DNA of 64,000 nucleotides from Microthyrium microscopicum (taxonomy: Eukaryota > Ascomycota > Dothideomycetes > Microthyriales > Microthyriaceae). The notes beneath the pieces were generated by a model, which worked only from the letters and a program-made list of their open reading frames with translations, did not search any database and was not told the DNA's origin. Position numbers and translations under genes: made by a program. The DNA lies in assembly GCA_010405405.1 (NCBI GenBank), contig MU004231.1, positions 2,846,401-2,910,400 on the forward strand. The letters run 5' to 3'. Position 1 is the first letter of the stretch. Each line of letters starts with the position of its first letter. This document shows positions 23,260 through 35,300 of the stretch, in pieces.

Positions 23260-25685
23260 ATGTCCAAGCGAGGAAGTAAGTATAACAAGAACCAACCCAC
23301 TAAATCTCCTGAGCAGCCTCCAGCGATAGCAGTATCAAACACTCCTTTTCATGGGAATGATTTTGTCCGAGAGGAACCAATTACAGCTCTTGCGTCAGAG
23401 GTTTATATACAAACCCCCGAAGCCGAAGCTTCGACCGCCGGGACTGCCCTACTACCTATAGAAGAAGCAACCGGGTATTCGGCAGGCTTCTTGCTATCCC
23501 CTGGAGGTGCCCTTGTGCCCGATTGGGATACCAATTTGAGTCTCAGTGATTTCCTGAACTTTTTTGAGCCTCAAGGCGAGCTGGCCGCAGCTTACCAACC
23601 GCATTCGTATCCCACCTTACAGGACTTTACAACTCCATTAACGCTTAGGTCTGATTCAGCTTGGTCGGCATCCCTTGCTACAGACCTAAAGTCCCCCGCT
23701 TCTAATGCGATTGGAGAAGAAGCATACGCCGATGTAACGGATCACTCTTTGCCGCCCAACATGTCTTTGCGAGGTGCAATGAAAAGGAAGGCAAGCTCCG
23801 TTTCTGAATTGCAAACAACAACTGAAGCTGGTCCTTCAACGTCTAAACGCCCTTCATTTGGGCGAACGGATTCGGCACGTATTGCATCCATGAGGGTTGA
23901 ATCCGCTCAGCACAGTCGACGAGAGTCAACACAGCCCGAAGATGTGTCGGAAACTGCGGATGCGCAAGGGACTACAGACCAAAAGGCCTTCAGGAGCGGG
24001 TCCAAACCAACCGCCGAATCCTCATCTGTCACTGCACGAAAGGCATCTGAGATAACAGCAAGGCTCAGCCCTATATTACCAGCCGGAAAGGTCTTTCCCA
24101 TCCGGATCGGAGCAGAACTTTTCCAGCTATCAGGCGCATCCATATCGTCAGACGGTGAGTTTTCTTGGTGTTGCGACTTCATTTCTCAACTCATAGCTGA
24201 CAAACTTTAGCGCCTTCATGTTTTTCCCACTACTTTGGCGAGCAGTTGCTCCAAAGCGGCGGCAAGGCGAGCTCGGTTAAGACGCTTTACATTGATCGAG
24301 ACGCTTCCACCTTTCAAGACATCGTACGACATCTCCAGGGTAAGCAACCAAGAACCCCTGAGCTTTTGACATAGCATCGTTTCTTATTGTAAGCACTTGA
24401 TTAACGGGTCTCTAGGATACCACATAAAACCCCGCGACGGAGCACACTATGTTAGGCTGTTTGCAGACGCACAGTTCTACAGCTGTAAGTAATCCCTGTC
24501 CTGTCAGACGCTTATATATATCGACTAGGATGCTAATGTCACGTTTTAGTACCTCGCCTAACCCAACAACTGTTCAAATCCGAAATCTTTGTACAGGTCG
24601 GGGAGCGGCACTTTCAAATACCCCGAGATATCTTTTCAGCTCCAGGCGACTCACCCAACTACTTCTCTCTTGGATTCGCCCACTACTTCTCTTCACCCCT
24701 TGATTCTTTACCAGCAAATGAGGGACAGGCTTTACTACGTCCTCCTTCTATTCAGCCTCCAGTAGTCCCGAATCGTGATGGAGACATTTTTGCAGAGTTG
24801 ATACATCTCCTCCAAGGATATGATATCGAGATTCGCGATGAAACACATCGCAACAAACTTCTTCGAGATGCCCGGTATTTTCATTTAAAAGGTCTGGAGC
24901 AGAAGCTTCTCCCCTTCGAAAAGTCCTTCAATCTTGGCCGGCAGCGGTATGAGATTGTCATGCGACTGGAAGATCTCAGACAGTCAGGAGTAATCTTTAC
25001 ACCAGACCCCGACTCAACTTCAGGCCAAGCGCCCGCTGATCTCAGCAAGCCAGCAACCCCGCATAGCATCATGGGTGGTAATGTAGACAGTGGAGCATCC
25101 AGACCAATGGGATGGATTTCCTATCAGCGGCCATTCGTTGATGAGAATACGTCAGATTTGGTTGTTGATATTACAGGGCCCCGTGAATCCATTCGCCTGG
25201 ATCCAAAGACACTGCGAGTAACATTCTACGGCGAGGTGCGTGCTCGCATCACTAGTCTTTTTCAAGTTATTGCAAACAAAATGGGTTTGCCTGCAACGCT
25301 ACCTCTTGGGCTTATGATGATACAGAGTGGCGGAGGTGTGGCGGCTCAGCCTGTCAGCCCTGCTAATTCTGGTGTCAGCGGGGATAGAGTAAAAGTACGG
25401 TTCGAAAGGGATTCATGGGTCGAAGTAGATGGTAAGGAGCTCGACTGGGACGATGAAGATGAAGATGAAGGAGATGATGAAGATTACGACTCTTGTCCTA
25501 ATCTTAAAGAACCTGCCGATCAAATCATGGAACGGGACTGGGTAGTAAAGCGTTCTCTATGGCGCTTGACTGTGGTGAACTCTAGCGAGTCTGGGAAACC
25601 TGAGGTGGTTATGGTAGTTGTCAAAGTGGAGGCTATCACGGATCAGAGAAGCAGGAACAGGAAAAGGGGCTTCATAAGTTCATAG
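23260..25685 (+). CDS. Double BTB/POZ (KCTD-like) protein, Whi2/YLR108C relative
   Basis: Four exons, 23260-24154, 24211-24339, 24416-24484 and 24550-25685 (742 residues if the first ATG is used). Residues 1-280 are low-complexity and Ser/Thr-rich, with a basic KRKASS patch. A first T1/BTB-like fold begins at KVFPIRIGAELFQLSG and runs through FSHYFGEQLL, TLYIDRDASTFQDIVRHLQGY and LFADAQFYS. A second begins IFVQVGERHFQIPRDIF, with NYFSLGFAHYF and FAELIHLLQGYDIEI. The C-terminal third has an acidic run (DWDDEDEDEGDDEDYD) before a final basic tail. Yeast relatives YLR108C, YDR132C and Whi2 link this fold to nutrient and stress signalling, possibly as ubiquitin-ligase adaptors (family inference). 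GTAAGT occurs 15 bases into the frame, so a 5' intron with another start cannot be ruled out. Confidence 0.85.
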
Positions 25686-26113
25686 ACATTCTGCATTAGA
25701 CTTATGTGATACAGCTTATGCGAGATATCATATATTATTTGCCATTCCAGGCTGTTTCTGTATTCTACTCTCTTCTTCTTTCGAAAAACTCTAATGCTTT
25801 CGTGTCAAGAGATCTACTACTATTCCTGGAAGTCCATATCACGCGTTTACGTTGACTGTTTGACTGTCTAGATGGCGCAGACACTACATTATTATACACA
25901 GAAAACATACCTGGTACCAAGTACGATTTACAATAGCCATTACAGCGTACTATTCAAATCCATATATATACCGAGTTAGTTCTTTTGATGTGGAATACTG
26001 ATGAAAGGTCGGGGAGGACCAAAAAAAGAAACTTAAAACTATCAAAAAGAAATAACTTCGATTTCTTGTGTATCCCCCAAAAATAGATAACTTCTCACAA
26101 TTGAGAATTAAAA
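25686..26113. other. Intergenic, BTB gene 3' side
   Basis: AT-rich spacer with no reading frame of note. It ends at the T-run that would terminate the tRNA-like sequence on the minus strand. Confidence 0.5.
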
Positions 26114-26205
26114 CGACCCTCACGCGACTCGAACGCGCAGCCTCGTCCTCGCTATGCCACTGAGGGTAATAGGAGGGACGCGCGCTACCATTGCGCTGTA
26201 ATATG
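26114..26205 (-). tRNA. tRNA-like sequence, probably a degenerate intron-bearing tRNA-Arg(CCT)
   Basis: On the minus strand the D arm (GCGC/GCGC with AATGGTA loop), anticodon stem (CGTCC/GGACG), five-base variable loop, T arm (GCGCG, TTCGAGT, CGCGT) and 3' acceptor strand GAGGGTC plus discriminator G are all in register and followed by TTTT, a Pol III stop. The anticodon loop region is 27 bases, that is a normal 7-base loop (CTCCTA..A, anticodon CCT) with a 20-base intron after position 37. The 5' acceptor strand does not fit: CATATTA stands where GACCCTC is expected, and position 8 is C, not T. A true tRNA has therefore lost or swapped its first seven bases, or this is a pseudogene. The CCT reading is inferred. 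Confidence 0.45.
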
Positions 26206-26780
26206 TGGTTAGCCATGGGCTGACAAAGGGAGTTTCGTGGTACTACACACCCAAAGGGCCTTAAACTGGAACTAAATTTCAGTTTTACAGCTCTGCAAAA
26301 CGGACGCAGATCAGCTCAAAAATTGCTTGTTTTTAGTTATATTAAATACATTTTAAGTCTGTGACGGTATCCTGCATTTTTAACTACTTGCGCCTTCCAT
26401 CTCCATGGTATAACCATTTCCATATCGAGTCATATCATACAACGCTCATATTTTGGTTCCAACAAGTTCGAGCAACAGTTTGGGTTCTGCTGATGTTGGG
26501 TTGCAATTTGATAAAACTGGTAACTCTAGAGAGGAGTAATTGATCAGTCCGTCTTCTACCACAAGCATAACGAATTTATACTTCATGCCGGCAACTTTGC
26601 TGTTCTATGATGCTTCTTTCAACGCCATCAAGATGACAAAATGTTTAGTTGATATATCTGCTGAATGATGGTTCACAGCTCATGTTGAGATTACAAAACC
26701 GCAGCAAGGACAATGCTTCCAAAGGCGAGGTCAACAATTAGTGGACGATCTATCCAAGTGAATTCCCTGCACCTTGGTCC
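26206..26780. other. Intergenic, tRNA-like sequence to F-box gene
   Basis: About 570 bases without a convincing gene; one 60-codon frame is unsupported. It contains the 3' side of the F-box gene, which is read from the other strand. Confidence 0.45.
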
Positions 26781-28139
26781 TTAAAGCGCGCCGTATCCGA
26801 GTGCCATGTTCTCGTGGTTCAAAGGACAAGTTCCGCCCTCAATTAGAAACTCTTTCAGCTCTGGCCAAAGACTATCCCTGAGATCTGGCCATATTTGCCA
26901 ATGCTCAGCATACGGCTCGGTTTGTCCCCACAAGTTCCCACTAACGTCTGCATCCTGCAGGTTCATTGTCTGCTGAATAGTAGTCAAAAATGTTATCCAC
27001 GAACTGTCAAGGGTGATTCCCTCTAACACAAGTTCCCTAAAGGTGTGATGGTGCTTTGCTGCGAACGACAAAAATTCGCTGCTTTGTATGAGTACGGTAC
27101 TGAGCTCCAGATATTGAAAACGAGGCCATGTTCCATTTTTGTCGAAGATATCATCGAAGCTCGCCCCACATGTTCCGTCTTCGTCGCGGTAGTCGAAAGT
27201 CACGGACAGCTTCTCGAGGTTTGGTAAAGCTTTAATAAAACGGCGTAAATGTCCGTCTTCCATAGCCTCGCTACATTCGGTAGCTTCCAGGCCTTCGAAC
27301 TCAAATTCATCCCGACCTCCTTCTTCCGTAATTCCTGCAAGCTCTTCTCTCAGTTCTTGAACCTCAGTTATACCAAGGCTCGTTGTGATCTGCAATACAA
27401 GAGTTGTGAGGTGGGATAAACTGGGCAGCACATGAGACAGATCCGACACCGAGAACTGAGGAAAGAATCTCCAGCTGATGTAGCCGACTTCAAGCTCTTT
27501 CAGCCGCGTTTCTGACTTGACTACAGCCTTGAGCAGGGCATTGAGATCCGACACTCCCAAAGGATCCGATATTTCGCCCAAATGCGCACCCAAACTGTGT
27601 GCGTCCCAGGGACTATTGTGATAACTGATTTGAGATGTCAGAGAGATTGATTCCAAGTTGCTGAGTTTACTGAGAGCAAAGGTCCAAACATTGTGGTGAA
27701 TCTTGTTGCGAAGGATCACATCCTGAGTAATCGCAGTGGCTCTATAGACCTCATATTCTTCTTGCAGATTCCTCTTCGGGCGCGGCCTGACCAGACCTTT
27801 CTTTGCCAGGTTTTTTCTGATGAGTAGCTCATTGATTTCTTGCATGCGAATCTCACTCTGCTCAGCTTTGGCGACGTGTTCTTCGTTTGAAAGGACTGGA
27901 TCCATAAGGCCATCGATGTCCAGACGTAGCGATCGTACGGCCTGACTGGCGGCTTGATGAGAGGCCAGCTCCGAAAGCCTAAGAAGACTACGGTGATGTA
28001 AGTAAGCCACAGCGTCTTCGAATAAGTACTCCAGTCCAATTTCCGAAAACTGCCAGCAAGACAGCCTAAAGTTTGCAATATCTGCTGGGTCCAGACATCG
28101 GACAATCATGTGCATAAGTTCAATGGGGAAGGGTGTCAT
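26781..28139 (-). CDS. F-box / leucine-rich-repeat-like protein
   Basis: An intronless frame of 452 residues. The F-box is at the very start (MTPFPIELMHMIVRCLDPADIANFRLSCWQFSEIG, about 1-45), followed by LFEDAVAYLHHRSLLRLSEL. A charged helix spans about 90-135. From about 160 on there are irregular leucine-rich segments (LSKLSNLESISLTSQ, LPSLSHLTTLVLQIT, LPNLEKLSVTFDY, WPRFQYLELSTV, FRELVLEGITLDSSW) typical of fungal F-box substrate receptors. Such proteins join SCF ubiquitin ligases through Skp1; the target here is unknown. A second gene of related type lies about 1 kb upstream on the same strand. No signal peptide or membrane segment is seen. Confidence 0.85.
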   Translation of the reverse strand: MTPFPIELMHMIVRCLDPADIANFRLSCWQFSEIGLEYLFEDAVAYLHHRSLLRLSELASHQAASQAVRSLRLDIDGLMDPVLSNEEHVAKAEQSEIRMQEINELLIRKNLAKKGLVRPRPKRNLQEEYEVYRATAITQDVILRNKIHHNVWTFALSKLSNLESISLTSQISYHNSPWDAHSLGAHLGEISDPLGVSDLNALLKAVVKSETRLKELEVGYISWRFFPQFSVSDLSHVLPSLSHLTTLVLQITTSLGITEVQELREELAGITEEGGRDEFEFEGLEATECSEAMEDGHLRRFIKALPNLEKLSVTFDYRDEDGTCGASFDDIFDKNGTWPRFQYLELSTVLIQSSEFLSFAAKHHHTFRELVLEGITLDSSWITFLTTIQQTMNLQDADVSGNLWGQTEPYAEHWQIWPDLRDSLWPELKEFLIEGGTCPLNHENMALGYGAL

Positions 28140-29136
28140 GATTGATGGTGTTCCTGCGAAGCTGAAATTTTTGAAGCTGTGGTGAGCTCAGAGGCTGGTT
28201 TTGAAATTCGATTGCGAAGGAAGCTTTTTGAGATTCATAACGGAAGGATTCCTCAATCGGTCTTATATACGCCAAATGAAGTCGAGTTGTTGTTGGGAAC
28301 TCAGGGACCGTACCGTAGGGTAGCGACGCGCTCCACACGCGTGGTCCCCTGAGCTGAAAACGCCGCGCACGTAATGATGATCATGGATGAAAGCTCCATC
28401 GAGATTCAAGATGTCTATCACTTGGCCCTTGAATTGCCAACCATCAACCGCCATCAGAGCATTCTTGGAATCCCACACAAAAGTTGGCAGGGAGAACGCC
28501 TTGGACGCCTTTGCCCCTTCTCTGGCTAAGCAGGTCTTTAGACCTAAATCACGAAACATCTTGAACTTCAGCATACCTAGTCGCACAATACAGCTCAATC
28601 CTCGTCCTGATAATTTGGAAGCTAGCTGAAATTGAGCTGTTCCTTCATCCTTCCACTCGAGTTGCCTCAAGGCGCAAAGTTGTTAGAACAATGATCTTGA
28701 TTCAACAATGACACCTGCCGCTCACAACATTTTAAGCTCGCCTATCCACGAAAGTTTGCGATTCAAATTAAATGACATTCAAGGCAGGTCGAGCCTGAAA
28801 GAGCATTGATGGCCAAAGCGGTCACTGTCCTTGCCTGCAGCACCCGATTACCTAGCAAGTTCCGCAGCACTTGAGCCAGAAGCATATAATGATTTATTAT
28901 CTACCAAATACAAAGTAAGTCGCTTCAAGATGTGATGATGCGATAGTCCCGAGTCTCGCCTGAATAAAGTATGTATATTTTCGAGATCTGTTGTTATATC
29001 GTAATGCGTAACACAAGACCGAGATGTTGAGATAATGCCGATTTCAAACCAAGAATGCCTTCGTTCCCAGCCTCGATAGTCGGTCCCTGGCTTCCTGGAG
29101 TTCCAAATCGTCGTTCATAGTCTATAGATTACACAG
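28140..29136. other. Intergenic between two F-box-type genes
   Basis: About 1 kb. A 135-codon minus-strand frame at 28263-28670 was considered but shows no domain or signal and its end lies in the F-box promoter. Part of the right half may belong to the 3' exon of the next gene. Confidence 0.45.
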
Positions 29137-30476
29137 TCAGATAATGCTCTTCAGGATCAGATATTGACCAGACTGGGAAAACTGCGTACCTCTCCCGCTT
29201 GCTGACTGCTTTCTCTCAACAGTTATTTCCTGCAGATTTGGCAGCTGGCCCCCAAGCTTTCTTCCTTCCAGTATGGATAGAAGCTGTATGGCATCTTGAG
29301 GTGTGGATACTTTGCCCAGGCGCAAAGCACGTAGTGATCGCGGCAAACATCTGAGTACGACAGAATCTATGCCTACTGCACTAGACCATTCAATTACCAG
29401 CTGGCGAATGTGACTGCTTTCAAGGAATGGACAGAAAAGCAATGTTGTTTGAGGATCAGGAGCAAAATTCTCAAGAACGACTTCAAATCTGAACAGTGTA
29501 TGCCTTCGAACCGCATTTAGTGCTGGCAAAAAGGTTGAGTTGAAAAAAGCCGGGGCAGAAGGGTTCAGAATGAGAGATTCACGTATGCTTAAACCCTCGG
29601 GGCGAAGCGAGCGGAGGACTTCTCGAGTAAGGCATGGACTAGTTCCCAGTGGTCTAGAGTGGGATCCCCATGCTAATAACTGAGTTGCTGCTGGTCGCAG
29701 CGATGGTATTATGTCCCAAGTCTGTAAGATGTCGAAGGCAGGAAAGCGCTGCGACGGTTTCCATTGGGCTACTGGTTGAATAACCAGTGAAGTGGAGTCT
29801 TCTCAGGCTTGAAATCGGACGGAGAAATGCAAGAGAATGATTATCGGTATGAACTGTGAGATCCGTAAGGTTTGGAAAGCAGGTATTGAGGGACCGCAGC
29901 AGTGTGTCATAAAGAGCTGTGTATTCTGCTCTGTTATCATGTGGGAGCCTGTAATCTTTTAGCATAAAATCATTACAGTAAACACGTGTATAGCATAAAT
30001 TTGTCGGTACGCTCACGTCCTACTCTATCCAATACTCGTAGAAACAGGCATGTATAAGGCACTAGTCAAGACAATTCTCAAGATGCCTGCTGGCTTCCAA
30101 CTTACTTGTACACTGCTAACTTCGTCACATTGCTCATCAGCTGTAGGGTGGATCGCAGGCGTGCGCATTCCTCATCGGCGACAATGCTGGATTGGCCATG
30201 ATTTCCATTCGTTAAGCCCACATGTTCGCTTAGAACGAGGGAAAAGCTCAGAGCATCAACGTGGTGTAGATTTGACGTCCCTGCTCTTTGAATCCAAGTA
30301 TACAGATCATCTTGAGACTCGAATGTGAGTGGCCGACGATACATAAATGGTAAGGTCTCGTTATAGATTTGGTGTGAGACTCTAAGAACCTGCGAATTGG
30401 CGTCACCGCTTTCGGAGAAAACCAGATTCCAGATTCGATCTCGAATGGCTATGGGAAGATTTGTAAGGGCTGGCAT
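29137..30476 (-). CDS. F-box-like (2EXR-type) LRR protein with an unresolved frame change
   Basis: The start MPALTNLPIAIRDRIWNLVF followed by LRVSHQIYNETLPFMYRRPLTF is the N-terminal pattern of a large fungal family of F-box-like proteins. Exon 1 is 30476-30106 with a GTAAGT donor. The next open stretch (about 30005-29660) has leucine-rich segments such as FPNLTDLTVHTD and ISSLRRLHFTGY. A last stretch (to 29137) has LPALNAVRRHTLFRFEVVLENF, HIRQLVIEWSS and LPNLQEITVERK. The middle and last parts are in different frames, and both frames are open over about 29660-29790. No normal-length intron with GT..AG joins them, so there is either an odd short intron or a one-base slip. The acceptor of exon 2 and the true 3' end (possibly as far as about 29040 through another intron) are also uncertain. 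It may be a decaying paralogue of the neighbour at 26781-28139. Confidence 0.55.
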
Positions 30477-32225
30477 AAGTGAAGACTTGGTACGAATTAA
30501 GTCTGGAATTTTGAGGCAGTCGGGGAAGAGTGAAACACAAACTCTTGATATCTAGAATGAAGCCAAAGTGAGATTCAGATCTGCGCTATATGTGAGATAG
30601 TGCTAGTGAATGGAATGACCCGCCTTCAAATCGAGATGGCGCCTCTACTTCGATAGCGGGCGCCCACAAGGGAACTAATGAATAACAGATCACTTCGAAC
30701 GTGCCTACATGTCACAAAAAAACATGACAAGAGGAAACAAGAAGAAAGAAATCAGACCCCAGCTGGGTTTCTACCTTCTCAATTTGGTACCTTTGTAAGA
30801 TCCTCATTTCTCTCTCCACCAAGAAGCATCACCAAGAGTGATGCAAGCTTGGTTTACCCTTGGACAGCTCAGCCACCCGAGCAGTTGCTTGTTACTGTAT
30901 AAATGTCCCTGATAAAACAGTTTTGGTGGTCCGATTATGGACTTGATAAATCATTGATTGGGCAACAGAGATCCTGGAGGAGATATCGGACAGCGTTCTA
31001 CTAACCTGTTCAATTGGAACGCTTGAGCCCGATCCACGCCTATCTAATCCAGCCCGGCTATCGAGCGATTTGAATCTACATAGTGATGAGACCTGGCAGT
31101 TCATAGGCTGACTTGCAGCAGCAGTCACAATCCATGTCGGAGCTTGGCTGAGCCGAAGCAGACCGCTCAGTCGTGAGTTCTACCTGCTGGTGGAACAACT
31201 ATCGTCGTTGTTGGCTCCTGCATAGTGAATAGTGTGCAACCAACGTCTGTTCGGTCTGCGGGAGTGCAGATCTCCGATTTTTAGCTTAATCATTCGCAGC
31301 TTTGAACTTAGAGGAAAGCAGGACTACGACTAACAGTACTGAGCGCTCCACATAATGCTCTTTTGCTTCGACACCCGATCTAGTCTTGTGACTTGGTACC
31401 TCTAATCATTAATGATACGATCAGTCACAGATGGACGATTGACCTGTTTTACCTGTATAGTTCGTGAAATAGCCATCGCTTACTTGCTTGGAGTTTTGGA
31501 CAATCTCAAAATGAGAAGCTCCAATGGTTTAGGACTCTTCGACCATAAACAGAGCAGGACGTTTCCTGTTCATGAAGGTACCGAGCAGATTACACTGTGA
31601 GTCTGGCACCTCTATGAAGTGCACGTCACCCTTGCGAGTGTTTTCTGATTCCATGGAAGCCTCGTTGTTGGACGTCATCTGGGTTGACCAACCATTCGAC
31701 GCTTCTATGGCGAATTAGCGAAAGAATGGTGGCACCGCGTTCGCGCTAAAACTTACCGTACTTTGGGATTTCGGCCCTTCCCATGGCTACTTGAAGTTCG
31801 GCCTGCGTTACAAACTGATAATTCGAGTTTACAGTAAAACCTCCTCAATTCCAGGTGGTGACTACTAGGCGGTAGAGATATACATTTTGATGAATTGTAC
31901 GAGCAGATGCACCACGACGATCTCCCAATCCGAGAAAGTCTCTTTGGCATCACAGACACTTCCATTATCCTTTACATATCGTAGAACCAATCATCGGGCG
32001 CGCGATGGGGTTGGTGATGTTCAGCCTTGAGGTTCTGGAGAAAGAGCTTGGAGCCATTTCAGGACGTAGCCGACGGCGTGGCACGCTTAGCGTCCTGCGG
32101 CAAGAACCGCCTAGCTACTAATTCAACCAATCTATTGGTTACTATGCAGAACTAGTGATGCTTTTCCCAGATTTCCTGGAAATTTCACGCGAGAAACCTG
32201 CTACGTGGGAACGGTAAGATCGCTC
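30477..32225. other. Intergenic up to LTR element 2, nothing recognised
   Basis: About 1.75 kb of ordinary composition with only short unsupported frames. Composition stays normal right up to the GCCAT target duplication. Confidence 0.5.
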
Positions 32226-32230
32226 GCCAT
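32226..32230. repeat. Target-site duplication GCCAT, left copy (element 2)
   Basis: GCCAT directly before the 5' LTR, repeated at 41834-41838. Confidence 0.82.
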
Positions 32231-32382
32231 TGTTGTGATGAAGAACATGCCAAGGGATTAGATAATCATAGGACCTAATTAGGGATGACATAATCTCCTA
32301 ATTAGCGTGTCCTAAAAACTATATTAGGCCCTTAAATTCTTGTAGTAATTAACCACGCTTTATTTCTTATATTCTTATAATA
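32231..32382 (+). repeat. 5' LTR of element 2
   Basis: 152 bases. Its left end TGTTGTGATG is the best preserved copy of the family terminus, and paired with CAACA at the right end of the 3' LTR it shows TG..CA ends. Confidence 0.88.
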
Positions 32383-35300
32383 TTTAGTAGTAATAATTTA
32401 ATTTAATTAGGACCTCTAGATAACGAACCTCTTATAAGAATTCCTAGATTTATCTTATTATTAATAATTACTTAGGATTAATATTTAGTAAGATATACTC
32501 TAAGAATACTATCTTCTAATTAGCTAGCCTTATTATAGCTTAATACCTAGTAACTATATATTAGAAAATAATTCTTAGGATTTATATATAATAATATTCT
32601 TTACTATAATATATCCTAAAAATATTTTAAATTATCTTTAATTTAAACTACTACTTTAAGAATTATTAAATATATTATAAGAATTATTTCTCTTATAATA
32701 ATACTCTCTTTATCCTTACTAACCTTTGCTACGTTAATTATATAGCTATTAGACGAAATATAGGAACTTCTTCTTAGAAAATTCCTTAAGATAATGTTAT
32801 AGGAACTTCACTATATAAATTAAAGCTAATAAGTAATAACGTAGACTCTTAGCCTTAAGTTATTTTAGGAAATTAGATTAAGATCTTATCTATACTAAGG
32901 AAGTATAAAAATCTACCTTAGAATAATTTCCTAATTCTAGATTTTGTCTAATTAACTTTAGTATAGAAACTTCTAGACCTTAAGACTTTTCTTCTATCTT
33001 ACTAAGATTATACTCTTTATTAAAACTATTACCTCTTTTTACTAAAATAAATAACTAGTATAATAATATTATAGCCTAAGCTATAGAATAAAATACCTAG
33101 TAAGTATAATACTAAGCCTAAGTTACTAACTTAGGTTTCTAAGATAAGTAACTTACTTCTATATTACTAAATAACCTTTCTAACGTACTAAATCTTAGTC
33201 TTAACCTTATAACTTAGGTTACTAATATTTAGTAATTAGGGCCTTAAGCCCTAAACTATTTTACTAATATATATTAAGTTAATCTCTAGACTATTAACTA
33301 TTCTTCTACTAAATTATAAACTTCCTTTTAAGCTTAGAACTATACTCCTAGGGAACCTAACTATATTTCCTAGGCCTATAATTAAACTTTCTAACGTAAT
33401 AATAATAAAAATTAGTAGTTTGTAAATAGGCCTATTCCTTTTTAGAAAGCGTTATTTTACTCTACTACTAATAGGTAAAGTAAATAAGATTATAGCCTTA
33501 AACCTATAGAGGACGTCTAATATATTTAGTAATAAGAAATAGTAAATTATATTACTAAATTAACTTCTTACCTTAATATAAGTAAGTTTACTTTACGTAC
33601 TTAAGATTATTAAGTAAATAAAATTAAGGCTTATGCCTAGACTTAGGCTTTAACCTAAGAAACTTTATAAATAGGTATTACTTACCTAAACCTTATAGGA
33701 AAGCTAAGTAAGGAGTTAGATAAGACTATTAAATTACTCTTCTAAACTTTTAGTCCTTAAAAACTTATTAAGATAATAAGGGATGTTCCTTAGGAATAGA
33801 GATAATATTTAACTAAGTTTAAGATGCTTCTTAATAGTTTATTCTCTAGGAAACTAAGTAAGTATAATGCCTAGGCTAAGAGCCTCCTTTATATCTTTAA
33901 GGCTAGTAAGGATATTCTTCTATTAGATTCTACCTTATCTAAGTAGTAGAAAATTACTAAGGTTAAAGAATATCTTCCTATTAAGTAATATTTCTTATAA
34001 GCTAACTTAGCCTAGTAATAGGCTATAGAGAAGTTTAAGATACTTAAAAGTTTATCTTACTTTTTTACCTACTTTTAACCTATATTTAGTATTAAAAAAG
34101 ATATGCTTAAAGTTAATATTTAGTAGAATTATATATTATAGGTTTTATTTACTAAGGAATTTATCTATTATCTTTATATCTTATAGACTTAAATAAATCT
34201 TATACTTACTAATTATAAAATAAGTATCTAAATCTAAGGAGGCCTTAAAGAATAAGTTACTCTTAAAGCTAAGTATAGACATAGTGCTATTCTTAATCCT
34301 ATAGTTAATATTTTAGCCTTTAAATAAGAGATTATTAAATATAATATAGACTTTTATAGGAATACGTATAATACTTATAATGCTTATAAGTTAGGGTAGC
34401 TTAATAAAATCTTTTTTAATTTTAAAAAAGATAAAGAGCCTACCCTAGATACTAGTTTTAAAGAATATCTTAAGGAAGTTAATAATAAAAGCTATACTAA
34501 TAATAAGCTTAAGTTAAATAATAAAAATTTAGGGTAGCTTAATGCTATAAATAGTTATAATTACTATTCTAGAGAATAATATAATACTCTACGCTCTAAG
34601 AAATTTAACTCTAATAAAAAGTTATAGCCTTTTTATAAAAAGGACTCTAAAAGTAGGAAAGCTTCTATAGATAATTTTAAACTTAAGTACTAGAATTATA
34701 GTAAACTTAGCTACTACGCTATAGATTATAAAAAGCTTAATTAATAATAATAGGGTTTAAAAAACTATTATTACTAAGAGATAAATAGGAATCTTCTAGC
34801 TTAGAACTAGAATACCTTATTTATCTATATAGTAATTAATAAGCTTTCCTTAACTATATAAGTAGATATAGTAATACTCTCTTATATCTATCTATTTACT
34901 TATATTATAAAAATTATTCTATTAAGATTATAGCTCTCTTAGACTTAGGAGCTAACTCTATTTACGTTAGTTAAAAGATTATTAAGAAACTTAAAGCTCT
35001 TATAATACCTATCCTAGAGAAAAAAGTTATTCTTATAAATATCTATATAATTATAACTTTCTTTAGAATTTACTTACTTTATTATATTAGGACCTTTTAT
35101 AGTTACTTTAAGGCTTATATCTTAAATATTCTTAATCTTAATATTATTTTTAGACTCTTATAGTTCTAGTTATATAATCCCTAGATTAATTAGATAATAG
35201 AGTAAATTAAGCTTATAAAATAACGCTTAGGGGGCCTATATACTTATAAGCTTATTATAAGACGCTAAGTAGAGCCTCTCTAGAATAAGAAGAGCTACTT

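Noticed and set aside
23051-23329. 92-codon frame overlapping the BTB gene start in another phase
   Set aside because: Ser/Leu/Tyr composition typical of a CT-rich leader; the BTB frame is clearly the real one.
26114-26205. A permuted tRNA gene
   Set aside because: The intron segment complements the 3' acceptor strand, but the halves are in the normal order and permuted tRNA genes are not known from fungi as far as I recall. A decayed ordinary tRNA is simpler.
28263-28670. 135-codon minus-strand frame between the two F-box-type genes
   Set aside because: No domain, no signal peptide, no intron support, and it ends inside the promoter of the F-box gene. It could be real but cannot be supported.
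30477-32225. A gene in the spacer left of LTR element 2
   Set aside because: Only frames under 80 codons in conflicting phases; no splice-joined protein of any family was found by eye.
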